Source: Ornithomonoglobus_A sp034090805
GTDB lineage: Bacteria > Bacillota > Clostridia > UBA1381
Reading direction: 5' to 3'
Assembly: GCA_034090805.1 (NCBI GenBank)
Contig: JAXDRV010000019.1
Location: 1-39,884, forward strand
DNA length: 39,884 nucleotides
A model generated the notes under the pieces. It saw only the letters and a list, made by a program, of their open reading frames with translations, did not search any database and was not told the DNA's origin. Positions 23,994 through 32,945 of this stretch are shown piece after piece (position 1 is the stretch's first letter; every line of letters starts with the position of its first letter). The position numbers were made by a program, and so were the translations under genes.

Positions 23994-24022
23994 TTGAAAT
24001 TCTGTGTAAAATATAGTATAAT
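23994..24022 (+). promoter_or_regulatory. Promoter of the PucR-type regulator gene
   Basis: TTGAAA (23994-23999), a 17-nt spacer and TATAAT (24017-24022), giving a leader of roughly 115 nt. Confidence 0.7.
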
Positions 24023-24064
24023 AAAAATATATAGGATTGCGGACGGAAAATGAACGCATTTTGT

Positions 24065-24138
24065 TTATTTAAATAACATAAAAACGCATCCGAAGTCAGG
24101 CTGCGTTTTGTGCTGCCGCAAGGCAGCGGAATGGAGGA
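24065..24138 (+). promoter_or_regulatory. Structured leader with family C hairpin and ribosome site, copy 2
   Basis: The palindrome TTATTTAAATAA comes first. Then AAAACGCA (24081-24088) pairs with TGCGTTTT (24102-24109). Then GCTGCC-GCAA-GGCAGC (24112-24127) has a GNRA-type loop, followed by GGAATGGAGGA with the Shine-Dalgarno. Compared with 20107-20122, one C-G pair is replaced by T-A, keeping pairing, and the flanks TTTGTGC and GGAATGGAGGA are identical or nearly so. Confidence 0.55.
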
Positions 24139-24142
24139 AATT

Positions 24143-25228
24143 ATGATAAGTAAGGCATTTCAGGACATTGTAACACAAATGGCGGAGGTGTTCCCCAAGC
24201 GCTTTGGAATTGCCGATTCGCACGGTCTTGTTTTGGCGTATAACGGTCCGGAGCCGTCGGCGGAAACTATGGAAAATCTTATTTACGCAGCAGTAAACAG
24301 CGACAGAATACTTTATAAGGACGGATATACCATGAGGGTTATGTCCAATAAGCCTTACACCGAGTATATAGTTTATGTCGAGGGTACGGACGAAACGGCA
24401 AAATACTGCTGTAATGCGGTTGCTGTTGCGGCTAACAATGTGCGCCGTTATTATGATGAAAAATACGATAAGACGAACTTTATGCAGAATATAATCTTTG
24501 ATAATCTGCTTGCGTTCGACCTGCACCAGAAAGCACGTGAGCTGCACGTTGATATAGACACGCCCAGAGCCGTATTCTACATAAAAATCCAGGAAAACGG
24601 CGAGTCGGGGATTTATGAGGTTATAAGAAATATGTTCCCCGACAAGGAAAAGGACTTTGTGATAAATATCGACGCAAACAATATTGTGCTTATAAAGGAG
24701 CTTAAGGAGGCTATTTCCTCGCAGGAGCTTGAGATCATGGCGCAGTCGATACTCGACACGGTAAACACCGAAACGATGCTTACGGTTCTGATAGGTCTCA
24801 GCACAGTTGCAAACAATATCGATGAGCTGAACAATTCCTACAAGGAGGCGCAGATTGCGCTTGAGGTGGGTAAGGTATTCGACGAGGAGAAGTATATTCT
24901 GAATTACGACAGCTTAGGAATAGGCAGACTTATCTATCAGCTGCCGATAAAGCTGTGCGAGCTGTTCTTGAAGGAGGTATTCAAGAAGGGCGATATTTCA
25001 ACGCTTGACGATGAAACGATCCTCACGATAAACAAGTTCTTTGAAAATGATTTGAACGTGTCGGAAACATCAAGACAGCTTTTCGTTCACAGAAATACGC
25101 TTGTTTACAGACTTGAAAAGATATATAAGCTCACGGGACTTGACCTCAGAAAGTTCGATCAGGCAATAGTGTTCAAGGTTGCCATGATGGTGCATAAGTA
25201 TCTGATGTCAAACCCGATGAAGATATGA
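24143..25228 (+). CDS. CdaR/PucR-family transcriptional regulator
   Basis: A 361-residue regulator. The N-terminal part (about 1-130) is a putative sugar-diacid recognition domain (FQDIVTQMAEVFPKRFGIADSHGLVLAY), as in CdaR. A GGDEF-like middle region follows. The C-terminus is the PucR helix-turn-helix (about 300-355): FFENDLNVSETSRQLFVHRNTLVYRLEKIYKLTGLDLR is the family hallmark. The start at ATG 24143 follows GGAGG; the earlier ATG is within the ribosome site. No diacid or glycerate catabolic genes adjoin, so the ligand and targets are unknown. The gene downstream is a protease 35 nt away and may be co-transcribed. Confidence 0.9.
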   Translation: MISKAFQDIVTQMAEVFPKRFGIADSHGLVLAYNGPEPSAETMENLIYAAVNSDRILYKDGYTMRVMSNKPYTEYIVYVEGTDETAKYCCNAVAVAANNVRRYYDEKYDKTNFMQNIIFDNLLAFDLHQKARELHVDIDTPRAVFYIKIQENGESGIYEVIRNMFPDKEKDFVINIDANNIVLIKELKEAISSQELEIMAQSILDTVNTETMLTVLIGLSTVANNIDELNNSYKEAQIALEVGKVFDEEKYILNYDSLGIGRLIYQLPIKLCELFLKEVFKKGDISTLDDETILTINKFFENDLNVSETSRQLFVHRNTLVYRLEKIYKLTGLDLRKFDQAIVFKVAMMVHKYLMSNPMKI

Positions 25229-25263
25229 TGCAGTTTGAAATATTGTAAGGAAGGCTTGCTTTT

Positions 25264-26457
25264 ATGACGGTAAAAAAGAAAATAGTTCTCACTGCCGCAA
25301 TATCCGCCGTTGTTACGGCTGCGATAATGAGTGCGGCCGGCTGTTATGCCGTAATATACAAAACCTCTGCGGTGGATAAATTTGAAAAGAAAATATCAAT
25401 GATAAACCGCTACCTTGAGCAGGGCTATATTTACGATTATGATGAAGAAAAGATGATGGAGTCCGCCGTCAGCGGATACGTTGCCGGACTTGATGAAAAA
25501 TACACGAATTATTACACTCCGGAGCAGTTTGAAAGCTACAACGAAAGCTTGCAGGACAGCTATGTGGGGATAGGCATTGTGATAGCACGCAACGACTACG
25601 ACCAGATTGAGGTTGTTGCGCCGTTTGAGGGCAGCAGCGCATATGAGGCGGGAGTAAAGCCCGGCGATATTCTCACAAAGGTTGACGGCGTTGAATACGG
25701 CGGCGACAAGATGGAGGAGGCCGTAGCCAAGATAAAAAGCGGCAAGGAGGGTACGACCGTAGACGTCACGTTTGTCAGAAACGGCGAGGAGCTGAACATG
25801 ACGATCGAGCGGCGCAGAGTTTCCTCGGAGTCGGTTAAGTCGGAAATGCTGCAAAATAATATCGGATATATGCGCATTTCTGCGTTTAACACGTCCGACG
25901 AGGGCAATGACGAGGATACGTATACGGAGTTCCTTGAAAATTACGAAAGCCTGAAATCGCAGGGAATGAACAAGATGATAATTGACTTGCGTGACAATCC
26001 GGGCGGCTCGCTTGACGTTGTGTGCAACATTGCCGACAGGATTTTGCCGGAGGGACTTATAACGTACATCGAATACAAGGACGGTACGAGAGATGAGTAT
26101 AAGTCCGACAAGGAGCAGATAGATATGCCGATGGTTGTGCTGATAAACGAGAACAGCGCAAGTGCCTCGGAGGTGCTTACCGGTGCGCTCAAGGATTACA
26201 AAAAGGCAACCGTAATAGGCAAAAAGAGCTACGGCAAGGGCGTTGTTCAGAGTGTTATCCCGTTCAGGGACGGTTCGGGAATGTCGATGACGATAGCAAG
26301 ATACTATTCGCCAAACGGTGTATGTATCCACGGCACGGGAATTGAGCCTGATATTGAGGTTGACATACCGGAGGATTTTGCCGATTATTATGCGTCGGCG
26401 CTTGATAAAAAAGACGATACACAGCTGCAAAAGGCGATTGAGGTACTGTCGAAATAA
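25264..26457 (+). CDS. S41-family carboxyl-terminal processing protease
   Basis: A 397-residue exported Ser/Lys protease of the CtpA/CtpB family. An uncleaved signal or TM segment (about 7-31) is followed by a helical region. A PDZ domain lies at about 95-175 (GIGIVIARNDYDQIEVVAPFEGSSAYEAGVKPGDIL). The catalytic domain has DLRDNPGG, the serine in NENSASASE and the lysine in KKSYGKGVVQ. It would act on the outer face of the membrane, and in Bacillus CtpB takes part in sporulation sigma-K activation. It follows the PucR-type regulator by 35 nt and is ended by a GC-rich terminator. Confidence 0.94.
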   Translation: MTVKKKIVLTAAISAVVTAAIMSAAGCYAVIYKTSAVDKFEKKISMINRYLEQGYIYDYDEEKMMESAVSGYVAGLDEKYTNYYTPEQFESYNESLQDSYVGIGIVIARNDYDQIEVVAPFEGSSAYEAGVKPGDILTKVDGVEYGGDKMEEAVAKIKSGKEGTTVDVTFVRNGEELNMTIERRRVSSESVKSEMLQNNIGYMRISAFNTSDEGNDEDTYTEFLENYESLKSQGMNKMIIDLRDNPGGSLDVVCNIADRILPEGLITYIEYKDGTRDEYKSDKEQIDMPMVVLINENSASASEVLTGALKDYKKATVIGKKSYGKGVVQSVIPFRDGSGMSMTIARYYSPNGVCIHGTGIEPDIEVDIPEDFADYYASALDKKDDTQLQKAIEVLSK

Positions 26458-26458
26458 A

Positions 26459-26502
26459 TAGGTGCGGCTGCTGCGCAGATGCGGCGGCCGCCTTTTTTCA
26501 CT
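26459..26502 (+). terminator. GC-rich terminator after the S41 protease
   Basis: GGTGCGGCTGC pairs imperfectly with GCGGCGGCCGCC, followed by six T residues at about 26493-26498. Confidence 0.65.
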
Positions 26503-26531
26503 CGTATATATTACTGCGGAGGAATTTGATT

Positions 26532-27359
26532 ATGAGTTTAGCAGATGAAATATTTGTAAAAAATTGTACTGATATAATAAACAACGGATTTTCGGACGAG
26601 GAATACGACGTGCGGCCGAGGTGGGAGGACGGAACACCGGCGCATACGGTGAAGCGGTTCGGAATTGTGAACAGATACGACCTGTCAAAGGAGTTTCCGA
26701 TACTCACATTAAGGCGCACGTATCTCAAGTCTGCCGTTGATGAGATTTTGTGGATATGGCAGAAAAAATCAAACAACATAAACGACCTGCACAGCCACAT
26801 ATGGGATCAATGGGCGGACGAAAACGGCTCCATAGGCAAGGCATACGGCTATCAGCTTGGGATAAAGCACAAATATCCGGAGGGCGAGTTTGACCAGGTG
26901 GACAGGATTTTGTATGATTTAAAGCACAACAGCGCCTCACGCAGGATAATGTCGAACATATATGTCCACAGCGACCTGTCAGAGATGAATTTGTATCCGT
27001 GCGCATACAGCATGACGTTCAACGTGACGGGGAATAGGCTGAATGCGATATTGAATCAGCGTTCGCAGGATATGCTTGCGGCGAACAACTGGAACGTGTG
27101 CCAGTATGCGGCACTTGTGCATATGTTTGCGATGGTGTCGGGCTTTGAGGCGGGAGAGCTTGTGCACGTTATTGCGGACGCACATATTTACGACAGGCAT
27201 ATACCTATAGTCAAAAAAATCATATCGGGAGAGCAGCATCCCGCACCGCAGCTTACGATTGCAAAAAGAGATAATTTTTACGAATTTGACAGAAACGATT
27301 TTACGCTGACGGATTACGTTTATAACGAATTTAACGAAAGGATACCGATTGCGGAATGA
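26532..27359 (+). CDS. thyA: Thymidylate synthase (ThyA, Bacillus-type)
   Basis: Converts dUMP to dTMP using methylene-tetrahydrofolate. The 275 residues align with the B. subtilis/phage-type ThyA: IINNGFSDEEYDVR, DGTPAHT, EILWIWQKKSNNINDL, HIWDQWADENGSIGKAYGYQLG, the phosphate-binding SRR, the catalytic cysteine in NLYPCAYSM, and the dUMP-binding NQRSQDM followed later by DAHIYDRH. The start at 26532 has GGAGG 10 nt upstream. The stop is 19 nt before the DnaD gene, and thyA-dnaD-CYTH look like one operon. No folA or dihydrofolate reductase gene adjoins it here. Confidence 0.93.
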   Translation: MSLADEIFVKNCTDIINNGFSDEEYDVRPRWEDGTPAHTVKRFGIVNRYDLSKEFPILTLRRTYLKSAVDEILWIWQKKSNNINDLHSHIWDQWADENGSIGKAYGYQLGIKHKYPEGEFDQVDRILYDLKHNSASRRIMSNIYVHSDLSEMNLYPCAYSMTFNVTGNRLNAILNQRSQDMLAANNWNVCQYAALVHMFAMVSGFEAGELVHVIADAHIYDRHIPIVKKIISGEQHPAPQLTIAKRDNFYEFDRNDFTLTDYVYNEFNERIPIAE

Positions 27360-27378
27360 CGCAGGGGGTTTTACGGCC

Positions 27379-28359
27379 ATGAATTTTATATATAATTTGG
27401 ATTTTGTGGGAGTGCCGTCCGATTTTATAGAGCGCATCATGCCGAAGGCGAACGGCTCGTTTGTAAAGGTGTATCTTTATGCGCTTAATGCGGCGGTGCA
27501 CGGCAGGAGCGTAAGCTGCCAAGATATAGCAAATGCGCTTGAGCTGCTTGAAAGCGATGTGATGAAAGCATTTGAATATCTTGAGGAAAACGGCTGCCTT
27601 AAGATGAACGGCGAGAGCTGTTCCTTTGGTGAAATGCCCGAAACGGTGCAGACGGCGGAAAATGAGAAAACCGAGGATATTCCGGAGGAGGATAGCTCCG
27701 GCAAAAAGGCTGCGGAAAGCGTAAAGGCACTGATGACCGAAAACGAAACGCTGTCGGAGGTGTGTCAGATTGCGCAGCAGACGCTTGAAAAAACTCTCAG
27801 CGACAGGGATTTGGAAACTCTGTACTGGATTTACGACGAGCTGGGATTTTCGCCGGAGGTAATTCTTATGCTGCTTGAATACTGCGTATCAAGAGAAAAG
27901 CGCAGCATGAAATACATTGAAAAGGTAGCGATAAGCTGGCATGAAAACGGCATAACAACCATTGACGCCGCCGAAAAATACATGAATGAGAAAAACGAGA
28001 AAAACGGGTATTACAAAGGCTTAAGAAAGCTTTTGGGCATTGAGGACAGAAGTCTGTCAAAGACGGAGGAGACATTCATAAACGAGTGGCGCGACAACTA
28101 CAGCATGAGCGAGGAAATGGTTGCGCTTGCATATGAATACTGCATAATTCAGACCGGCAAGCTGTCATTTCCGTACATGAATTCTATAATTAAGCGTTGG
28201 TTTGACAATAATATATTTACTGTACCCGATGCGGAAAGAGATCATGAGGATTTCAAAAAGAAAGGAAAAGCGGAAAACGACCTTGATGTGTACAAGGATC
28301 GTACAGGCTTTGACTACAGCAGCATTGAGGGAGTTATGCGTGAGAAATATGACGGCTGA
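27379..28359 (+). CDS. DnaD-domain primosome protein
   Basis: A 326-residue replication-initiation or restart protein related to DnaD. The N-terminal winged-helix-like DDBH1 region (about 1-85) is followed by an acidic linker rich in Glu and Ser (about 85-125). Two DnaD C-terminal (DDBH2) repeats come next: about 140-205 (LGFSPEVILMLLEYC...) and 225-290 (YSMSEEMVALAYEYC...). Two copies rather than one resemble many clostridial DnaD proteins. The start at 27379 has AGGGGG 11 nt before it; a TTG at 27349 lies inside thyA. Its partner loader DnaB/DnaI is not in the window. Confidence 0.88.
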   Translation: MNFIYNLDFVGVPSDFIERIMPKANGSFVKVYLYALNAAVHGRSVSCQDIANALELLESDVMKAFEYLEENGCLKMNGESCSFGEMPETVQTAENEKTEDIPEEDSSGKKAAESVKALMTENETLSEVCQIAQQTLEKTLSDRDLETLYWIYDELGFSPEVILMLLEYCVSREKRSMKYIEKVAISWHENGITTIDAAEKYMNEKNEKNGYYKGLRKLLGIEDRSLSKTEETFINEWRDNYSMSEEMVALAYEYCIIQTGKLSFPYMNSIIKRWFDNNIFTVPDAERDHEDFKKKGKAENDLDVYKDRTGFDYSSIEGVMREKYDG

Positions 28360-28371
28360 GGAGGGGTTTTG

Positions 28372-28929
28372 ATGCTGGAAACCGAATTAAAGTGCATGAT
28401 AAGCGCAGAAGCCTTTGAGCGGGTAAAGGCTGCGTATAAGTGGAACGGCGTAAAAACACAGGAAAACCACTACTACTCAGACACAAGCGGAGTGCTTGCA
28501 GAAAACAGGACGGTTTTCCGCATACGCAAAAGCGGCGGCACATACAAAATACAGGTGAAAGCGCACAAAAACAGCGCAAGCCCCATGCAGATAAGCGAGG
28601 AAACGGAGTTTGATATAAGCAATGCTCCGGAAATCGTCAGCGCAGAGGACGGACGCAGATACACCGGGCTTGATACGGGAGAGCTTGTAAAGCTCGGCTT
28701 TAACGTGACGGAGCGCTATTCGTTTATGCCCGATGAAAATACGGAGCTTTGCCTTGACAAAACGAGTTATTTTGATATAACGGATTACGAGGTTGAGGTT
28801 GAATACAGAGGCGAATACCCAAGTGAGCTGATTGACGGACTGAAAGCTCTCGGAGTGATATTTGAGAACGAGGCTGTGGGAAAATACACGAGATTTATAA
28901 CAAGCTTAAGGTCGCGGCTGTCAGAGTAG
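28372..28929 (+). CDS. CYTH-domain (triphosphate tunnel) protein
   Basis: A 185-residue member of the CYTH superfamily. The signature ExExK is present as LETELKCMI at the N-terminus. Alternating basic and acidic strand residues follow (TVFRIRKSGG, YKIQVKAH, ISEETEF, LCLDKTSYFDITDYEVEVEYRGEYP), forming the eight-strand tunnel that binds triphosphates with divalent metal. Known members are class IV adenylate cyclases, thiamine triphosphatases and inorganic triphosphatases. Which of these applies here cannot be said. GAGGAGGGG precedes ATG 28372 by 5 nt. It is the last gene of the thyA-dnaD operon. Confidence 0.88.
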   Translation: MLETELKCMISAEAFERVKAAYKWNGVKTQENHYYSDTSGVLAENRTVFRIRKSGGTYKIQVKAHKNSASPMQISEETEFDISNAPEIVSAEDGRRYTGLDTGELVKLGFNVTERYSFMPDENTELCLDKTSYFDITDYEVEVEYRGEYPSELIDGLKALGVIFENEAVGKYTRFITSLRSRLSE

Positions 28930-28963
28930 TTTTACAGTTTATTAACAATTTGTTTATTTTCTA

Positions 28964-28992
28964 TTGACAATAAACGTTATCTATTATATTAT
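28964..28992 (+). promoter_or_regulatory. glyS promoter
   Basis: TTGACA (28964-28969), a 17-nt spacer and TATTAT (28987-28992). An inverted repeat GTTTATT (28952-28958) / AATAAAC (28969-28975) brackets the -35. The leader is only about 30 nt, too short for a T-box. Confidence 0.7.
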
Positions 28993-29028
28993 ATACTATA
29001 ATACCTATTTGAAAGCGAGTGGAAGCAA

Positions 29029-30429
29029 GTGAAAAACGAAGAAAAAACAATGGACAAGGTGGTTGCTCTTTGCAAGGGCAGAGGCTATGTCTATGCGGGA
29101 AGCGAAATCTACGGCGGTTTGGCAAATACGTGGGATTACGGCCCGCTTGGAGTTGAATTTAAAAATAATGTAAAAAAAGCATGGTGGAAAAAGTTTATCC
29201 AGGATTCAAAGTACAATGTCGGCATAGACTGCGCAATACTGATGAATCCCGAAACATGGGTTGCGTCGGGTCATATCGGCAGCTTTTCCGATCCGCTGAT
29301 GGACTGTAAGGAGTGCAAATCACGTTACCGTGCCGACAAGCTGATAGAGGATTTTGCTCATGACAACGGCGAGGACGTCACCGTTGACGGCTGGTCAAAG
29401 GCCGAAATGGAAAAATACATTGACGAAAATAATATCGTCTGCCCCAAATGCGGCAAGAAAAATTATACCGAAATAAGAGAATTTAACCTGATGTTTAAGA
29501 CGTTCCAGGGCGTAACGGAGGATTCGTCCTCTACGGTTTATCTCCGTCCCGAAACGGCGCAGGGAATATTCGTAAACTTCAAAAACGTGCAGAGAACATC
29601 GAGAAAGAAGGTTCCCTTCGGCATAGGACAGGTGGGAAAATCCTTCAGAAACGAAATCACTCCCGGTAACTTTACGTTCAGAACACGTGAATTTGAGCAG
29701 ATGGAGCTTGAATTTTTCTGCGCACCGGGTACGGATCTTGAGTGGCACGCATATTGGAAAAAGTACTGCATGGACTTTTTGCTCAATCTCGGCATGAAGG
29801 AGGAAAATCTCCGTTTCAGAGATCATTCGCCGGAGGAGCTTGCGTTCTATTCAAACGCAACCGCAGATATTGAGTTTATGTTCCCGTTCGGCTGGGGCGA
29901 GCTTTGGGGAATTGCCGACAGAACGGACTACGACCTTAAGCAGCACCAGGAGCACAGCGGCGTGAGCATGGAGTATATGGATCCCGTAACAAACGAAAAA
30001 TATATACCGTACTGCATTGAGCCGTCACTCGGAGCGGACAGAGTTGCGCTTGCGTTTTTATGCGAGGCATACGACGAAGAAGAAATCGGAACTCCGGAAA
30101 AGCCGGATACGAGAGTCGTTCTGCATCTGCACCCGGCTCTTGCGCCCGTAAAGGCTGCGGTTCTGCCGCTTTCAAAGAAGCTTGACGAGGGTGCGGGCAA
30201 GGTGTTTGATATGCTTTCGGCAAAGTTCAATATCGAGTACGACAACGCAGGCTCAATAGGCAAGCGTTACAGACGTCAGGATGAGATAGGCACACCCTAC
30301 TGCATCACCTATGACTTTGACAGCGAGGAGGACGGCTGCGTAACCGTCCGTGACCGTGATACCATGGAGCAGCAGAGAATAAAAATAGACGAGCTTGAGG
30401 CATTTATTGAAAAAAGTCTGATATTCTGA
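29029..30429 (+). CDS. glyS: Glycine-tRNA ligase (single-chain, class II)
   Basis: Charges tRNA-Gly with glycine. The 466-residue alpha2-type GlyRS is distinct from the two-gene glyQ/glyS type. Class II motif 2 is visible in FRNEITPGNFTFRTREFEQMELEFF. Motif 3 is in EPSLGADRVALAFL. The anticodon-binding domain is at the C-terminus (HPALAPVKAAVLPL). Zinc-type cysteines appear in CKECKS and CPKCGK. GTG at 29029 gives the usual N-terminal extension before KVVALCKGRGYVYAGSEIYGG. ATG 29050 is the alternative, and neither has a strong ribosome site. mscL follows 19 nt later. Confidence 0.95.
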   Translation: MKNEEKTMDKVVALCKGRGYVYAGSEIYGGLANTWDYGPLGVEFKNNVKKAWWKKFIQDSKYNVGIDCAILMNPETWVASGHIGSFSDPLMDCKECKSRYRADKLIEDFAHDNGEDVTVDGWSKAEMEKYIDENNIVCPKCGKKNYTEIREFNLMFKTFQGVTEDSSSTVYLRPETAQGIFVNFKNVQRTSRKKVPFGIGQVGKSFRNEITPGNFTFRTREFEQMELEFFCAPGTDLEWHAYWKKYCMDFLLNLGMKEENLRFRDHSPEELAFYSNATADIEFMFPFGWGELWGIADRTDYDLKQHQEHSGVSMEYMDPVTNEKYIPYCIEPSLGADRVALAFLCEAYDEEEIGTPEKPDTRVVLHLHPALAPVKAAVLPLSKKLDEGAGKVFDMLSAKFNIEYDNAGSIGKRYRRQDEIGTPYCITYDFDSEEDGCVTVRDRDTMEQQRIKIDELEAFIEKSLIF

Positions 30430-30448
30430 GCTTGGGAGGAAGATACTT

Positions 30449-30886
30449 ATGAGTTTTGCAGGTGAGTTTAAGGAGTTTATTTCAAAGGGGAATGTTGTGG
30501 ATATGGCTGTCGGCGTTGTTGTCGGCGGCGCATTCACGGCAATTGTAAATTCTCTCGTAAAGGACGTTATAACGCCGACGATTGCGCTTGTGACGAAGCT
30601 GTTTACGGGAAAGGTGCAGGAGGCTGCCGGAGCTGTCGGCGCAGGAGAGGCTGCGGGAAAGCTGCTTGATATGGCAAATTGGATAATACCCGGTACGGAA
30701 ATAAAAATCGGGGCGTTTTGTCAGTCTGTAATAAGCTTTCTGATAGTTGCGTTTGTGATTTTCTGTGCGGTAAAGGGAATAAACAAGCTCAGGAGCAAAA
30801 AGGAAGAGGCTCCGGCTGAGCCTGCGGGACCTACGCAAGAGGAATTGCTTGCGGAAATAAGAGATTTATTAAAAAATGATAGGTGA
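30449..30886 (+). CDS. mscL: Large-conductance mechanosensitive channel MscL
   Basis: A 145-residue pentameric channel subunit that opens under membrane tension to release solutes during hypo-osmotic shock. N-terminal amphipathic helix FAGEFKEFISKGNVVDMAVGVVVGGAF runs into TM1. A periplasmic loop (about 45-75) and TM2 (SVISFLIVAFVIFCAVKGINKL) follow. The Lys/Glu/Pro-rich cytoplasmic helix includes EELLAEIRDLLK. GGGAGGAAG precedes the start. The last codons and TGA stop (AGG-TGA) lie within the terminal inverted repeat of the downstream element, so the natural C-terminus may have been changed by its insertion. Confidence 0.95.
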   Translation: MSFAGEFKEFISKGNVVDMAVGVVVGGAFTAIVNSLVKDVITPTIALVTKLFTGKVQEAAGAVGAGEAAGKLLDMANWIIPGTEIKIGAFCQSVISFLIVAFVIFCAVKGINKLRSKKEEAPAEPAGPTQEELLAEIRDLLKNDR

Positions 30887-31123
30887 TTGTAAAATGCCGG
30901 TTTGGGATTTGAGAGTATTCATACTCAAACATCCCTTGCGGTAACTCGTCCGAATAAACTTAAAAACACTCTCAAATCCTGCAAGCTTTTATAGTTTTGG
31001 AAGAATTTGTGATGTTTTTGATTGAGTTTCGGCGAGTTACCGAACGAAGTGAGGGATGCCTGAGCCGAAGCTCAAGCAGAAATATCTCAAATTCCATGGA
31101 AATCTGAGTTTTACAATCACCTA
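30880..31123. mobile_element. MITE-like composite element, copy 2
   Basis: Perfect 15-bp terminal inverted repeat TAGGTGATTGTAAAA (30880-30894) / TTTTACAATCACCTA (31109-31123). Two inverted family B hairpins lie inside, at 30905-30979 and 31003-31095. It shares the GGTRATTGTAAAATGCCGG left end with copy 1 at 23391, directly at the gene stop codon in both. There is no transposase. No separate gene is seen in 30887-31149. Confidence 0.75.
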
Positions 31124-31149
31124 TAAAAAATAAATAACGGGGGAATACA

Positions 31150-32754
31150 ATGTCACAAAGTATAATACAAGGTATAGTGCTGTTACTGTATCTCATTGCA
31201 ATGATAATGGTAGGATTTATATTCTACAAAAAGAACTCGACCCACAGCGACTATGTGCTTGGGGGCAGAGGAATGAACGTATGGGTAACGTCAATGAGCG
31301 CACAGGCGTCCGACATGAGCGGCTGGCTGCTGATGGGATTGCCCGGAACGGCATATTTGCTCGGTTCGGGAGCGACCGAGGCGGCATGGACGGCTATCGG
31401 CCTTGCGATAGGCACGTATTTTAACTGGCTTATAGTTGCAAAGCCTTTGAGAAAGTATACATACGCTGCCGGAAATTCGATTACGATTCCGGATTTTCTG
31501 CAAAACAGATTTAAGATGAAATCATCGGGACTGCGTGTTTTTTCGGCGCTGTTCATACTGATTTTCTTTGTTGTTTACACCTCGTCGATGTTTGCGGCGG
31601 GAGCAAATCTGTTTGACTATATCTTCGGAATAGGATATACTCCCGCACTGATTTTGTCGGTGCTTGTCGTAATGACATATACCTTCCTCGGAGGCTTCAA
31701 GGCTGTCTGCTGGACGGACTTGTTCCAGGGATTGCTGATGTTCTTTACTATAGTAATCGTGCCGATTGTTATGTGGAAGGAGCTTACTCAGATAGACATG
31801 GCAAGCCTTAACCTTGCGGGAACGGGAATGACTGCAACAGGCTCAAAATTCAGTCTCGGCGACCTCGGCTTTACGCTTAAGCCGACCGAGGGTTTTGGGA
31901 TTATGGGTATTGTCGGAGCGATTGCGTGGGGTCTTGGATATTTCGGACAGCCGCACATTCTTGCGAGATTTATGGCAATAAGAAGTCCTAAGGAAATAAA
32001 GCCTGCAAGACGCATTGCGATGGTATGGGTTGTTATTTCTCTGTCTGCTGCCGTGCTTGTGGGCATGGTTGCTCTGCCGTATATAATGAAGATGTATGCG
32101 AGCGGCGAGATCACCGACCCGGTTTCGTTGTCTATACTCAACGAAAACGGTATGCTCACCGGAGCGAACACGCAGAAGGTGTTCATGGTTCTGGTGCAGA
32201 ATATGTTCGGCACGGTGATAGCGGGAATTATGCTGTCGGCGGTGCTTGCGGCGATTATGTCAACGGCGGATTCGCAGCTTCTCGTTGCGTCAAGCTCGTT
32301 CTCGTCCGATATTTACAATACGCTTATCAACAAAAAAGCGGACGACAAGCATCTTGTGAACGTATCGAGATTGGCAATCGTGGTTATATCCGTAATTGCG
32401 GGACTGCTTGCAATAGATCCCGAATCATCGGTGTTTGAGATAGTGTCGCACGCATGGGCAGGCTTCGGCGCAGCGTTCGGACCTATTATACTTTGCAGCT
32501 TGTTCTGGAAGAACTGTAACGGAAAGGGTGCTCTTGCGGGAGTAATCGCCGGAGGTGCGGTTGCGCTGATGTGGGCATATCTGCCGCCGATTATCTGGCC
32601 GGAGAATATGCCGGCGCTGTTCTCTCTGTATGAGATAGTACCCGGATTTATAGTTTCGCTTGCGGCGATATTCATTGTATCGAAGGCAACGGGCGGCGCA
32701 GATAAGGATGTAATCGCCGAATTTGAGGCTGTAAAGAATATGTCTGACGAATAA
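31150..32754 (+). CDS. putP: Sodium/proline symporter (SSS family)
   Basis: A 534-residue solute:sodium symporter with about 12-13 hydrophobic helices. Family features: an N-terminal GGRGMNVWVTSMSAQASDMSGWLLMGLPG block that binds sodium and proline in PutP, LQNRFKMKSSGLRVFSAL, GGFKAVCWTDLFQGLLM, and SAVLAAIMSTADSQLLVASSSFSSD, with the conserved Ser/Thr of sodium site 2. It would import proline as nutrient or osmoprotectant. That fits its position near mscL, although a repeat separates them. GGGGGA lies before the start, and a clear terminator follows. Confidence 0.94.
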   Translation: MSQSIIQGIVLLLYLIAMIMVGFIFYKKNSTHSDYVLGGRGMNVWVTSMSAQASDMSGWLLMGLPGTAYLLGSGATEAAWTAIGLAIGTYFNWLIVAKPLRKYTYAAGNSITIPDFLQNRFKMKSSGLRVFSALFILIFFVVYTSSMFAAGANLFDYIFGIGYTPALILSVLVVMTYTFLGGFKAVCWTDLFQGLLMFFTIVIVPIVMWKELTQIDMASLNLAGTGMTATGSKFSLGDLGFTLKPTEGFGIMGIVGAIAWGLGYFGQPHILARFMAIRSPKEIKPARRIAMVWVVISLSAAVLVGMVALPYIMKMYASGEITDPVSLSILNENGMLTGANTQKVFMVLVQNMFGTVIAGIMLSAVLAAIMSTADSQLLVASSSFSSDIYNTLINKKADDKHLVNVSRLAIVVISVIAGLLAIDPESSVFEIVSHAWAGFGAAFGPIILCSLFWKNCNGKGALAGVIAGGAVALMWAYLPPIIWPENMPALFSLYEIVPGFIVSLAAIFIVSKATGGADKDVIAEFEAVKNMSDE

Positions 32755-32790
32755 ACAGGGCTGTTTGTTCAAAATACAATACACAAAAGT

Positions 32791-32826
32791 AAAAAAGCTC
32801 CGATATTTTGGAGCTTTTTTTGATGT
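32791..32826 (+). terminator. Rho-independent terminator after putP
   Basis: AAAAAAGCTCC (32791-32801) pairs with GGAGCTTTTTT (32810-32820) and runs into more T residues. It could work on both strands. Confidence 0.9.
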
Positions 32827-32832
32827 TTTTTC

Positions 32833-32918
32833 TTGATTTTCGAGTCAAGTTGGTATATAATAAAAATGTATGTTTTATTACTGAATTAAGCCGTGCTTAA
32901 TCGGCGGGGCATAGCCCC
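32833..32918 (+). promoter_or_regulatory. purC promoter and short hairpin leader
   Basis: TTGATT (32833-32838), a 17-nt spacer and TATAAT (32856-32861). The leader then has ATTAAG-CCGTG-CTTAAT (32885-32901) and GGGGC-ATA-GCCCC (32906-32918) before GAAAGGA and the start. The dyad CTTGA...TCAAG overlaps the -35. I see no purine riboswitch and no certain PurR box. Confidence 0.65.
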
Positions 32919-32945
32919 TTATTGAACAGAAAGGAATGAAGGAAC

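Noticed and set aside
25396..26430. Long reverse ORF opposite the S41 protease (344 codons)
   Set aside because: Antisense shadow in the mirror frame of a clear protease; rich in Arg, His and Tyr, as such shadows typically are.
28993..29028. T-box leader for glyS
   Set aside because: Only about 30 nt lie between the -10 and the start codon, far too short for a T-box.
32862..32945. Purine riboswitch in the purC leader
   Set aside because: The leader is about 80 nt, with only two very small hairpins and none of the conserved three-way junction loops.
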